From Paraburkholderia piptadeniae (GTDB lineage: Bacteria > Pseudomonadota > Gammaproteobacteria > Burkholderiales > Burkholderiaceae), in the NCBI RefSeq assembly GCF_900007165.1, contig NZ_CYGY02000050.1, positions 97,880-161,879 on the forward strand: a stretch of DNA of 64,000 nucleotides. Direction: 5' to 3'. This document shows positions 41,868 through 50,425 of the stretch, piece after piece (positions within the stretch are counted from its first letter, which is position 1; every line of letters begins with the position of its first letter). The notes below the pieces were generated by a model. It did no database searches. It worked only from the letters and a program-made list of their open reading frames with translations, and was not told where the DNA came from. The translations under genes were made by a program, and so were the position numbers.

Positions 41868-44173
41868 AGCACCCCCTTCGCCAGATTAACGTTATGTTCT
41901 CTCCGCTCAAATGTCGGTGTATCGTATCGGTTAATAATCGTCGACACTTCATTCGAGTTGGTTGCGGTTTGACTAACTGAGCTTTCCCTATCGCAAACCT
42001 TGTTTATGGTGTGGCGTGCCCAAAACCATCCACCGACATCCATCGGATTGAACTCGTTTCCATTGGCGCGCGCGGAGATATTTTGCGGATTGTTTATAAT
42101 TGCAGGCCGGATGGTTGCATTTCTAGGAACAGACCACCAACCGTGTTTGAGCCACCAGCTCGCATCAAATGCATCCCGTTGCAACCACGCCCGATAAACC
42201 CAATAGTCTGCATACGCGGCTCGCCCGGTAATCTGGAGTGCACCCCGTCCCCTGAATTTAACCCCATCCCCAGAGTTATATTCATTTCCGAGTGCATTGT
42301 TCAGTTTTTCATATCCATGCGCACGCACAAAGTACGAATACGTATCAGGCCCCTGGTAGTAGTGGCTATCGGTTTCGTACGCGCGACTCAGATGGTTATT
42401 TCCATTCTCCACCATTGGGCCGCCGAGATTTGCGGTCTCGTGAGCGGTCTGACCAAGAAGGTGACTAATTCTGACCTTATCGAAATTCAGATACTTTGCC
42501 GATATAAGGTTAATGGCTGAATTATATCGAGCAACGTTTTCTCGAGCTGCATTAGGTATGGCCCGCGCCAGTTCAGCAGCACTCAACCACCCACATTTCC
42601 TGAAATGCCGGATAAACGCGAACGGATGAAAGAACCAGAAGTTCTTTCCACCAGACAGCGACGGAACCTGGTCCATGAACTGGAGTTTCTTCACGAACGC
42701 AATGAACCGGTCGTAGCCCTCCGGGTCGGTATCCTTGCACTGGCCGAAGTACCCGTCCGGCTTGTTCAGGTCCTGATAGCGCTGATCGTTGTTGGCCGGA
42801 TCCCACTCACTCCTCGTATGGCAAACGAACCCGGCCATGTCGTTGCGGACGCTGTCATTGCCCTGCACGTAATACGTGAGTTGATCGTCCAGACTGAACT
42901 TCGGGTCATCCGGCGGTACCTCGTATGCGGATGCCGTCGCTTCGCCGACCAGCTGGCGCAACCTGCGGTAGCTGAACAGGCCATCGGCGTTGAGCGGCGC
43001 ATTGCTGCTGTCGATTTTTTGCCAACCGGTAAAGAACGGAAAATCCGCATCCGAGAACTTCACAACGGATGTCTTGCTGATATCCACATAACCGAGCGTA
43101 CCTTTCGCGTCGAACGGCACCGCGACCCAGGTCGCACTGTTCAGGCTGGAGAGCGTCTGGTTGTCCGACAGGATGCGGCCAAAGCGAAGCAGCTCATAGC
43201 CATCGCTCGGGCAGTCCGGGTAGAGCGCCATCGAGCGCTCATAGAGCTTGTACTCGTAGTCAGCAAAGCGATCCTTTACTGGCTGAGGTGTCAGCGGCAC
43301 GCAATTGCCGTCACCGTCTTCGTCCAGCCACGCACGGGTATATCGCTGCCCCTTCGAGAAGTACGCCTCCACATACAGCTTGCTGCTGTCTTTGGGAAGC
43401 TTGCCTGCGCTGAGCTTCGGAAACCACGGATCGTCATGCGGCGTCCCGGGACGGTCCTTGATTTCAGCGGTCGCCGGAATCACGAAGTATGCGTGCCCCC
43501 ACCAGTCCCTCGACGCCGGCTGTACTGGTCTCTTTTCACCGAGTTGGACCTTGTGACCGGACTGCTCGAACCATGCTGTGAAATCTTCCTCCGTCATGAA
43601 GATTTCGAAGTGCAGGTGGCGCAGGCCCTGCGACTGCCCCCAGTGCCCGAGAATATCCTTACGGTAGACCTTTTTCCCGTTGCCCGGCTTGACGCTTTCA
43701 CCCGCTTCGAGCAGCCATCCCGCAAGCGCTGTTGGGGATGTTTTCTGGGGCGGAGTCGCGGGTTGCGGCGATGCGAGCGCTCGCTGCGCCGTCAGATCCA
43801 GCAGATTCATGTACAGCGAATAGAATGTGATGGTTCTTCCGTCACCTGTATCGGTGATGTGACGCAGCAGCACGAACCCAGTGTTCGTATTCTGGGCCTC
43901 CTGACCTGTCGAATCATCGATATGGCCGTCCGAAATGGGCTTCTCGCAGACGCGATAGGCAACGACTTCGCCATCGGCAATTGCCCGAACCGGCTCACTG
44001 TCCGTGTCCGGCACGAGATGAATACCGCAATGCCAGCGACGGTCGAACGTAACGGGAAAGGCACCGTGGTAGCCCGGCTCAAATGCCTTTACCGCCGTCA
44101 TCATCGGATCATCATCGGCCGCGTCGCTGGATGCAAGGCCAGACTGCGGCAAAAAGGGTGGGCTGATAATCAT
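41852..44173 (-). CDS. T6SS effector: degenerate M23 peptidase domain plus GH19-type muramidase
   Basis: A 773-residue protein translated right after vgrG (TAA AGC ATG). Residues 30-195 form an M23/LytM-like domain (WHCGIHLVPDTDSEPVRAIA, TFYSLYMNLLDL, GLRHLHFEIF). Ligand-type His48, His186 and His188 are present, but the usual Asp is His52 and the usual catalytic His is Asn123, so peptidase activity is doubtful. The middle holds SH3-like stretches. Residues about 530-773 resemble GH19 chitinase/lysozyme: LLGQTAHETANLGGPM with catalytic-type Glu579, and FRGRGALQITGRAAYADYW. It should cleave peptidoglycan in target cells. The C-terminal third and the following gene are AT-rich compared with the rest, suggesting a swapped toxin-immunity module. 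Confidence 0.85.
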   Translation of the reverse strand: MIISPPFLPQSGLASSDAADDDPMMTAVKAFEPGYHGAFPVTFDRRWHCGIHLVPDTDSEPVRAIADGEVVAYRVCEKPISDGHIDDSTGQEAQNTNTGFVLLRHITDTGDGRTITFYSLYMNLLDLTAQRALASPQPATPPQKTSPTALAGWLLEAGESVKPGNGKKVYRKDILGHWGQSQGLRHLHFEIFMTEEDFTAWFEQSGHKVQLGEKRPVQPASRDWWGHAYFVIPATAEIKDRPGTPHDDPWFPKLSAGKLPKDSSKLYVEAYFSKGQRYTRAWLDEDGDGNCVPLTPQPVKDRFADYEYKLYERSMALYPDCPSDGYELLRFGRILSDNQTLSSLNSATWVAVPFDAKGTLGYVDISKTSVVKFSDADFPFFTGWQKIDSSNAPLNADGLFSYRRLRQLVGEATASAYEVPPDDPKFSLDDQLTYYVQGNDSVRNDMAGFVCHTRSEWDPANNDQRYQDLNKPDGYFGQCKDTDPEGYDRFIAFVKKLQFMDQVPSLSGGKNFWFFHPFAFIRHFRKCGWLSAAELARAIPNAARENVARYNSAINLISAKYLNFDKVRISHLLGQTAHETANLGGPMVENGNNHLSRAYETDSHYYQGPDTYSYFVRAHGYEKLNNALGNEYNSGDGVKFRGRGALQITGRAAYADYWVYRAWLQRDAFDASWWLKHGWWSVPRNATIRPAIINNPQNISARANGNEFNPMDVGGWFWARHTINKVCDRESSVSQTATNSNEVSTIINRYDTPTFERREHNVNLAKGVLCDAT

Positions 44174-44176
44174 GCT

Positions 44177-46708
44177 TTATCGCGACTTGGAATAGAGACT
44201 GGTTGTTTTCACGTTGCCTTGCGGCATCGTGGGTAGTGGCACACGCTTCGAATCCGCCCCCGGCTTGTTCCACGACGCGCACTTCTCAAGAATCTTGCCA
44301 GGCGTGGCATTGACGATGCCGCTGCCGTTGATCCGGATATACGAGCCGCCTGCACCGATCCAGACTTCCTTCGCGGCATTCAGGATGATCTTGCCGTCCG
44401 TGCTGCTGATGGTGATGTCCTTCAATGCCGCAAGCGCCATTTCGTCGCTTTGCGCCTGGATCTCGACCTTGCCCTTCGCGGCAAACAGCCTGATGCCCAA
44501 CTGCGCCGCGACGAAGGAAATGGCTCCACGCACCGATGCGAGAAACGAGCGGCCCGACGATATGCTCACGTCACGGCCAGCCGTGATCGCGTGATCGTTC
44601 TGGCTCGCGAGGTGCGTGCTGTCGGTAGCCGTCACGGCCACGCCCGCCGCACTGGCCAGCACGAGGTCAGGCCGCGTCATTTCCGGCGACGGGTTCGCGG
44701 TGCTTTTCGCGCCGCCTCTGATGGCCTCGTTCTGCGCCTTCATGCCTGCGGTCGCGTCGCCCTGGCTTATCTGCGCATCCTGTGCCTTGTGTCGCTGTGC
44801 GAACTGCGACAGGTCCTCGTGCTGCTCGCGCGCCTGCGTCAGCCGCTGCACCGTCTCGCCCATGTCCTTCACGGGCGACAATGTCCCGGCGCGGGTCTCG
44901 GTGGTCAGCAGCATGCCCCGGTTCGCACGGATGACGCCGTCGGCCTCCGTGCCCAGTTCGAACCCTTCACCGCGCGCCTTGTCCCGTCCAGCGTGTCCAT
45001 CGATGCGCGTGTTGTAGCCGAGCACCAGCCGCGACTGCGCGTGGTCACTCGCCACCTGCACCTGAAGTTTGCCGGGCGTGTCATCCGTCAGCACGCTGTT
45101 GGCCGATTGGCCCTTCAGGTCCTGGCTGCGCCAGCCTGACAGCGCATCGTTCTTCGGCAACTGCCACGGCGCCTGATGAAACTCGGTCGTATGTTCGGAG
45201 ATGATGTACGGCCGGTCCGGGTCGCTGTCGTAGTAGCCCACCAGCACATGATGACCGACGCGCGGCAGCCACATCGCGCCGTGCTCGACGCCATGCCACG
45301 CCGACGCCACGCGCAGCCAGCAGCTTGCGTCCTGGTCCTTCGGGCTGACACGATCCCAGATGAAGTGCGCCTTCACGCGTCCGTACTCATCGCAGTACAC
45401 AGGCTCATCGCCGTAGCCGGTGATGACCGCCGTTTCCGCATAGGCACGCGGCTTCTTCGCCTTCTGCGGCGTGCGGAAAAACGTGTTGGCGGGCACCGCC
45501 GTAAACTTCGTCGTGCAGCTGTATTTGCGCTCGATGCCGCCGCGCACTGTTACGGTATCGTTGTTGACGATCTCGATGTCGGTCGAGGTGACGAGATATT
45601 CGCCATCGCCTGGCGTGAGCGGATAGCCTTCGAGCGTGAAGGTGTAGCCCGTCATCAGCCCGCGCAGATTTCCTTTGCCTCTGGCGCGCAGACTCTTCGC
45701 GCGATGCGCCTCCACCTTGACGCGTGCCAGATGTTCGCCTTCGAACTGCTGGTCGCTACGCCACCCGGCCGTGCCCATCGGGCCTTCGAACGGCTGCGAA
45801 TAGTCGCCCCACGCATATTCCTCGGCGTTGTCAAACGCACGCTTGCTGTAATCCTCCTGGCTGACAGCCAGATTGCCGAGCGACTGTGTATAGTCGTAAT
45901 CGTTGAGCGCCACCTTGCCGGTCGTAATCTGCCGCGCAACGTGGAATTCGTGAACATGTTCTTCGTCGATGCGCTGCCCGTCGCGGTCGAGATAGCGCAG
46001 TGTCTGATACGCTGGTCCATGCTTTTTGTACGCACCGGGCGAATCGCACAGCACGAGCGTACTGCCGCGAAAGAAGTATGTAATGCCCCATTCCTGCCAT
46101 AAGCGGGTCAGATAAGAAAAATCTGACTCCCACCACTGGCGCTGGTATTCGCGCTTCGGATAGGGGCGGCGCTGCACGCCGGGACCGGCCAGACGCAATT
46201 CGTACGGAAACGGATATTTCTGAAGAACGTCTTCAGTTATCTCAATAACCGAGCGGTATTGCCAGAGTTTGCTGTCACGGTTCAGCGTCGCGAGCCAGAG
46301 CCAAGGGCGAATCCTGAGCCGGTAGTGCGCGCGCCGGTCATCCGCACCGATACATTTCGCCGCCACGATCAGCCCCGTGAGCTTGCGGATATCGGCCCCG
46401 ATGTTCGCCCCGCCCATGTTGCCCGTTGCGCCTTCGATCCACGTTCCGTTGCCCTCGACGGCTATATGGACCGTCACTTCCTTGCCGATCAATGCATCGA
46501 CATCGACCAGCGCCTGAGCCTCGCTCGCCGTCAGTGCCGCATCGTCGATCGTGGTGACTTCGACCTCGTAATCAGACAGCCGGCCGAGCTTTTCCTTGCC
46601 GCGCAGACGCGAGACCATGAACAGCGGTTCGCCCGCCCATTGCGGCAGCGCCTTGCCGGTAATCTCCAGCGTGCGTGGCTGCTTGAGCCACGAATTTATC
46701 CACGTCAT
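44177..46708 (-). CDS. vgrG: T6SS spike protein VgrG (TssI)
   Basis: An 843-residue VgrG from ATG 46708, chosen for the GGGAGGGAG upstream site. It has the gp27-like N-domain (SDYEVEVTTIDDAALTASEA, FSYLTRLWQEWGITYFF), the gp5-like OB fold (EYGRVKAHFIWDR, SCWLRVASAWHG, GHHVLVGYYDSDPDRPYI), and a C-terminal DUF2345 beta-helix extension (LASAAGVAVTATDSTHLAS, SFVAAQLGIRLFAAKGKVEI). The trimer forms the spike that carries the downstream effector, with the PAAR protein at the tip. It lies 37 bp downstream of tssF. Confidence 0.95.
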   Translation of the reverse strand: MTWINSWLKQPRTLEITGKALPQWAGEPLFMVSRLRGKEKLGRLSDYEVEVTTIDDAALTASEAQALVDVDALIGKEVTVHIAVEGNGTWIEGATGNMGGANIGADIRKLTGLIVAAKCIGADDRRAHYRLRIRPWLWLATLNRDSKLWQYRSVIEITEDVLQKYPFPYELRLAGPGVQRRPYPKREYQRQWWESDFSYLTRLWQEWGITYFFRGSTLVLCDSPGAYKKHGPAYQTLRYLDRDGQRIDEEHVHEFHVARQITTGKVALNDYDYTQSLGNLAVSQEDYSKRAFDNAEEYAWGDYSQPFEGPMGTAGWRSDQQFEGEHLARVKVEAHRAKSLRARGKGNLRGLMTGYTFTLEGYPLTPGDGEYLVTSTDIEIVNNDTVTVRGGIERKYSCTTKFTAVPANTFFRTPQKAKKPRAYAETAVITGYGDEPVYCDEYGRVKAHFIWDRVSPKDQDASCWLRVASAWHGVEHGAMWLPRVGHHVLVGYYDSDPDRPYIISEHTTEFHQAPWQLPKNDALSGWRSQDLKGQSANSVLTDDTPGKLQVQVASDHAQSRLVLGYNTRIDGHAGRDKARGEGFELGTEADGVIRANRGMLLTTETRAGTLSPVKDMGETVQRLTQAREQHEDLSQFAQRHKAQDAQISQGDATAGMKAQNEAIRGGAKSTANPSPEMTRPDLVLASAAGVAVTATDSTHLASQNDHAITAGRDVSISSGRSFLASVRGAISFVAAQLGIRLFAAKGKVEIQAQSDEMALAALKDITISSTDGKIILNAAKEVWIGAGGSYIRINGSGIVNATPGKILEKCASWNKPGADSKRVPLPTMPQGNVKTTSLYSKSR

Positions 46709-46745
46709 CCACTCCCTCCCGATTGCGTTAAGTTGGTTATCCGGT

Positions 46746-48632
46746 TCAGGCTGCGCTTCGTGTCCCCGTGCGCGGACGCCAGCGCGTGATCTGTCCGCGC
46801 TGCTTCGAACGCAGCACGGTCGTCGTGAACGAGTGCGCCGATACATGGCGCGCGACGTAACGCTCAAGCACCAGGCCGAGCGTGTAAGGACTGAGGCCGT
46901 CGAATCCACCTTCGTCAAAGGTGAAGTCACATTCGATGCCACGCCCGAACGGCATCGGCCCGTTCCCGCGCAATATCCTGTTGACGGGCTGAGACCTGGC
47001 GCTCACGAGGCTTTCGACCTGCCGCCCCAGCAGGCCCGCATCCGGCGTCACGAACAGGCGCAGGCGGCGACGCAACCCTTCGCCCCGCTGGTGTTCGCCG
47101 TAACCGTCGTCAAACATCCCGGCGTCGAGCTTCAGCTGGCCCAGCAGTTGCCAGGCGCGATCTCCAAACGCCAGCGGCGGGCGCGGCGTCGTCGGTACGC
47201 GCACCAGACCCACCCCGTTGACAGGGATCGACTGATGCAGAAACAGGTCATTGCGGCCGTCGCACTCAAGTACGCAGGGCAGGTCACGGTTGGTCAGCCA
47301 CGCCTGTAGCGACAGATAGCGGATGCCTTCGGTATTGGGCTGTTCGTTGCGGTCGACCAGCCAAATGAACGTGCGTGTTTCGGCGAAGGCGCGGCGCGTA
47401 CCGTAGTGACGGTCGTCAATCTCCGGCCGGTTCAGTTCGCGGCGGATCGTGAAATAGCGCGAATTTCGGCGATGCGCTTCGCCGACGGCTGCGTGCAGCG
47501 GATCGAAACGCAACGCTGCCGATTCCTCCGAGACCTGTCCCCAGGCGGCGTCCACCGAATGCACATCGTAGTCGTGCGGTGCCGACGGCACGGGCACAAG
47601 CAGATGCGAATGCTCTGCCGGATCAAGGTCGAGCCGCCCGGTGCGCTGGGGAAACAGGTTGATGACGGGCGTACAGAACAGCGCGAAATGCGAGGCGTCT
47701 ACGGCTTCCGCCAGCCTGTCCGGTGCGCGCTCCAGCAGGATGACGATTTCGACCTCGGTGCCGTCGATTGCGGCGAGGCCCTTGTGCAGCCCGGTCAGCG
47801 TGAAAAACCAGAAGCGCGCCGGACACGCGAAATATTCCTGTAGCAGATTGTGGCCGTGGAACTTGCCAGGGACGACGGGTAACAGGCTCTGTTCAGGTTC
47901 GAGCGCATCATGGGTTAGCGCTTCGTGCGTCACGGCATGCACCGATCCCGTTGCAAACTGGCCGGGGACGCCCGTCACGGTCGCCACGCCTGCGGCGTGA
48001 ACCAGTTCGAACACGTGCGAGGCGCTGGCCTCGTCGCCCGCGAGATACACGGGCAAGCGGTCCAGCCCGTTCAGGCTTGCGATAGGCGTGCCGTTCGTGG
48101 TCCGCAGTCGCAGGCGCAATGCGCCCCGCACGGCGCGGCCGGGGGGAACATAGCGATCCAGCAACGGAATATCGGGCGGAATGCCCGTCAGTTTCGCCTG
48201 CGCGATCTCCAGGGGGAAAAGCGTGACGTCCTGGCTGCTGCGAAATTCACAGGCAGTCCGTTCGCCAGCAGGAAGGCGGGACGTGAAGGTGGTGCCGCGC
48301 GGGACAACCGTTCCATTGGCGGCATGCTTGCCCTGCGTGCGCGGAAAGAGCCGCGCGACGGCCATCGACGGCGTCGGGCAGGTGTAGTTCGGATACACGG
48401 TCTGCAACAGCGGCAGGATGAATCCGGGGAATGCCTCGTCCAGTCGCATCTGCATACGCGCGGACATGAAAGCGAAGTGCTCAAGCAGACGTTCGACATA
48501 CGGGTCGCCGATTTCGCCTGCGTGCATGCCGAGCCGCCGCGCGATCTTCGGATGCGCCTCAGCAAACTCCATCGCGAGTTCGTGCATGTACAGCAGTTCG
48601 CGGTTGTAGTAGTCGAGCAGTTGCGGGTCCAT
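46746..48632 (-). CDS. tssF: T6SS baseplate protein TssF (VasA), orphan
   Basis: A 628-residue TssF from ATG 48632 (MDPQLLDYYNRELLYMHELA), with the family features FAEAHPKIARRLGMHAGEIG, DPYVERLLEHFAFMSARMQM, GFILPLLQTVYPNYTCPTPS and a C-terminal HSFTTTVLRSKQRGQITRW. Normally tssF sits between tssE and tssG in a full T6SS cluster and builds the baseplate wedge with TssE, TssG and TssK. Here no tssE, tssG or any sheath gene is present; vgrG follows where tssG would be. It may be a displaced fragment of a T6SS operon or provide an alternative wedge for this spike. Confidence 0.92.
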   Translation of the reverse strand: MDPQLLDYYNRELLYMHELAMEFAEAHPKIARRLGMHAGEIGDPYVERLLEHFAFMSARMQMRLDEAFPGFILPLLQTVYPNYTCPTPSMAVARLFPRTQGKHAANGTVVPRGTTFTSRLPAGERTACEFRSSQDVTLFPLEIAQAKLTGIPPDIPLLDRYVPPGRAVRGALRLRLRTTNGTPIASLNGLDRLPVYLAGDEASASHVFELVHAAGVATVTGVPGQFATGSVHAVTHEALTHDALEPEQSLLPVVPGKFHGHNLLQEYFACPARFWFFTLTGLHKGLAAIDGTEVEIVILLERAPDRLAEAVDASHFALFCTPVINLFPQRTGRLDLDPAEHSHLLVPVPSAPHDYDVHSVDAAWGQVSEESAALRFDPLHAAVGEAHRRNSRYFTIRRELNRPEIDDRHYGTRRAFAETRTFIWLVDRNEQPNTEGIRYLSLQAWLTNRDLPCVLECDGRNDLFLHQSIPVNGVGLVRVPTTPRPPLAFGDRAWQLLGQLKLDAGMFDDGYGEHQRGEGLRRRLRLFVTPDAGLLGRQVESLVSARSQPVNRILRGNGPMPFGRGIECDFTFDEGGFDGLSPYTLGLVLERYVARHVSAHSFTTTVLRSKQRGQITRWRPRTGTRSAA

Positions 48633-48976
48633 CCGGTCAGTTTCCGTCGCGTTGAACAGGCGTTGCACTCATCGTTATGCGGTCCTGATTAAATGATCCA
48701 GGCGTTGGCGCCGGTCAGCGATTGGAGCGCAACTTGCTGCGACGCGCTATCAGAAGACTCCGAAATTTGCGCGGGATTTCTCTGCCATCGTCATGGCCTT
48801 TGATGCAGGAGGAAAGAAGGCCCGCGCGAGGCGGGCCATAAACGCATCTGACGACTCGAAACAGATGCGGACATGCGTACCTGGTCCGACCGGGACGTAT
48901 GGCCGGATCAGGCTATACATTCAACCGTATGAGAGAGTGACGCGCTATCAGGGAACTTCGAAATCTCAACTGGCAG

Positions 48977-49003
48977 GCAAAAAAAGCCCGCTATCAAGCG
49001 GGC
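48977..49003 (-). terminator. Rho-independent terminator (minus direction)
   Basis: Stem GCCCGC / GCGGGC around TATCAA with a run of seven A on the plus strand immediately to the left, i.e. a U-tract for minus-strand transcription. It would insulate the tssF-vgrG operon from transcripts entering from the right. Confidence 0.85.
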
Positions 49004-49314
49004 CAGTGATACCGGGTTTTCAGGCCGAAGTCCGGTAACGCATGCGCGACTCCAAGACCTTTACCGCGCAACGTTCCGGCAATGTATAAGGCGCGCCGCT
49101 CGGCGGTCGATCAGAAAACTCCCAATCTGAAAGAGCCATGTAAAGTACGCATGTCCAATGGTGGGATTGCGTGCATGCGAAGGAATGAATGATGTGCTAT
49201 TCGGCTCAGGTCGGGGCGGATTAACGTGTCGCTTGGGAGTAGGCAAGCGGTTCGGTCGCCTCCCAGGTCTCTTGCCCGGCCAATCCGAAAGTCGTCCTCC
49301 GCGAGTCGCCCGGG

Positions 49315-49335
49315 TTTCACCCACAAAACACCCAC
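49315..49335. promoter_or_regulatory. Candidate integrase arm-type sites, right end
   Basis: TTTCACCCAC with a second ACCCAC 11 bp further on, in the same orientation as the group at 36139-36179 beside the integrase remnant. About 90 bp inside the candidate attR core. Confidence 0.45.
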
Positions 49336-49425
49336 GGCTCACGAGACTACTCACATGGGAAACGGGGAGCGGGCGCAAACCCTTATCCGATAAGGCTTCC
49401 CGCGAATCAGGGTTTACGAGTAAAA

Positions 49426-49618
49426 TGCCCCTGTGCCGCGAGGCGCTATCGCGGATGCCAGCGAAAAGGTAAGGTAACAAGACCAAAACAAAAGCCGTTG
49501 CAAACAAGAGCAAGTGCCGCCCCGCACAGGGGCAACGCCCGCGCCGCGAGGCGCTATCGCGGATGCCAGCGACAAAGGCAAAAAACCCAATAGCGTCGCA
49601 GACGAAAAAACAAAAACC
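49426..49618. repeat. Gene-end repeat, copy C (dimer) with candidate attR core
   Basis: Two units about 108 bp apart (GGATGCCAGCG at 49453 and 49561), ending with GCGTCGCAGACG and A-rich sequence that abuts the tetR stop codon. It is the inverted copy of 35829-36025. Its first 11 bases, TGCCCCTGTGC (49426-49436), repeat the putative left core at 36010. Confidence 0.9.
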
Positions 49619-50308
49619 CTAACCGTTCCGCTTAACAAACCTCAACGTCGCATCGACGATCATCGCGCGATGCCGCGCCCGCAGCCTCGCGTGCGAAGGA
49701 TCGCGCCCGAACGCCGTGCCGAACGTATGCCGGTTCGCGATCCGGTGAAAGCACAGCGAGCTGATCAGCAAGTGCAGATCGATCGCATCGATGTCGTCGC
49801 GGAAATCGCCCGACGCGACGCCGCGCGCGAGCAGATCTTCGATCGTGCGAATCACGCTCGCGTTGCGGCTCTTGAAAGTCTTCACCTGTTCGATGTACTT
49901 CGCACCGTGAATGTTCTCGATCGTCACGAGGCGAACGAAGTCGCGATGCTTGTCGTGATAGTCGAACGTGAACTCGACGAGACTGCGCAAGCCTTCGACG
50001 GGGCTCATGTCGCTCACGTGCAGATCCTGTTCGAGCGAACGGATGTCGCCATACACCTTTTCGAGCACGGCCTCGTACAACCCTTCCTTGCTGCCGAAGT
50101 AGTAGTAGAGCATGCGCTTCGTGGTGTTGGTGCGCTCGGCGATCGCGTCGACGCGCGCGCCCGCGAGTCCCATCGACGAAAACTCCTGCGTGGCTACCTC
50201 GAGGATGTTGCGCTTCGTCTCTTCGGGATCGTATTTGCGCCGTGGTTCGGAGATTTCTTTGGGGGTGTCGACTGGCTCGGGCGCAATAGCTCGGCTTCCC
50301 TTTTTCAT
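49619..50308 (-). CDS. TetR-family transcriptional regulator
   Basis: A 229-residue protein with a 25-residue polar leader, then the TetR helix-turn-helix (KRNILEVATQEFSSMGLAGA and VDAIAERTNTTKRMLYYYFG, about 30-75) and a ligand-binding C-domain. The N-terminal KYDPEETKRNILEVA form and the C-terminal FHRIANRHTFGTAFGRD segment resemble regulators of aromatic/hydroaromatic catabolism in Burkholderia. Without island 2 it would be convergent with the quinate/shikimate operon, and the palindrome at 32943 is a candidate target; this link is inference. Confidence 0.88.
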   Translation of the reverse strand: MKKGSRAIAPEPVDTPKEISEPRRKYDPEETKRNILEVATQEFSSMGLAGARVDAIAERTNTTKRMLYYYFGSKEGLYEAVLEKVYGDIRSLEQDLHVSDMSPVEGLRSLVEFTFDYHDKHRDFVRLVTIENIHGAKYIEQVKTFKSRNASVIRTIEDLLARGVASGDFRDDIDAIDLHLLISSLCFHRIANRHTFGTAFGRDPSHARLRARHRAMIVDATLRFVKRNG

Positions 50309-50425
50309 TGTGTAATCCGGCGGCGATGACGGTTCATTCTAGCATGTCGAAAATGCCGTCCGGCGCGGCCTGGCGGCATGCGCAACATCCTCGCGGCGCA
50401 TGCATGCGAGGCCGCGCCACGCATC

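Larger units (their letters stand above)
48633..49425. other. Right edge of island 2, non-coding
   Basis: About 790 bp with no convincing gene. It contains two strong minus-direction hairpins (GGCCCGC/GCGGGCC at 48819-48838 and the terminator at 48977-49003), a short minus-strand frame end near 48691 that is not recognised, and TTTCACCCAC arm-like repeats at 49315-49335. Confidence 0.5.

Noticed and set aside
42605..44236. 543-residue plus-strand frame over the T6SS effector
   Set aside because: Antisense to a well-supported effector with M23 and GH19 motifs; no independent support.
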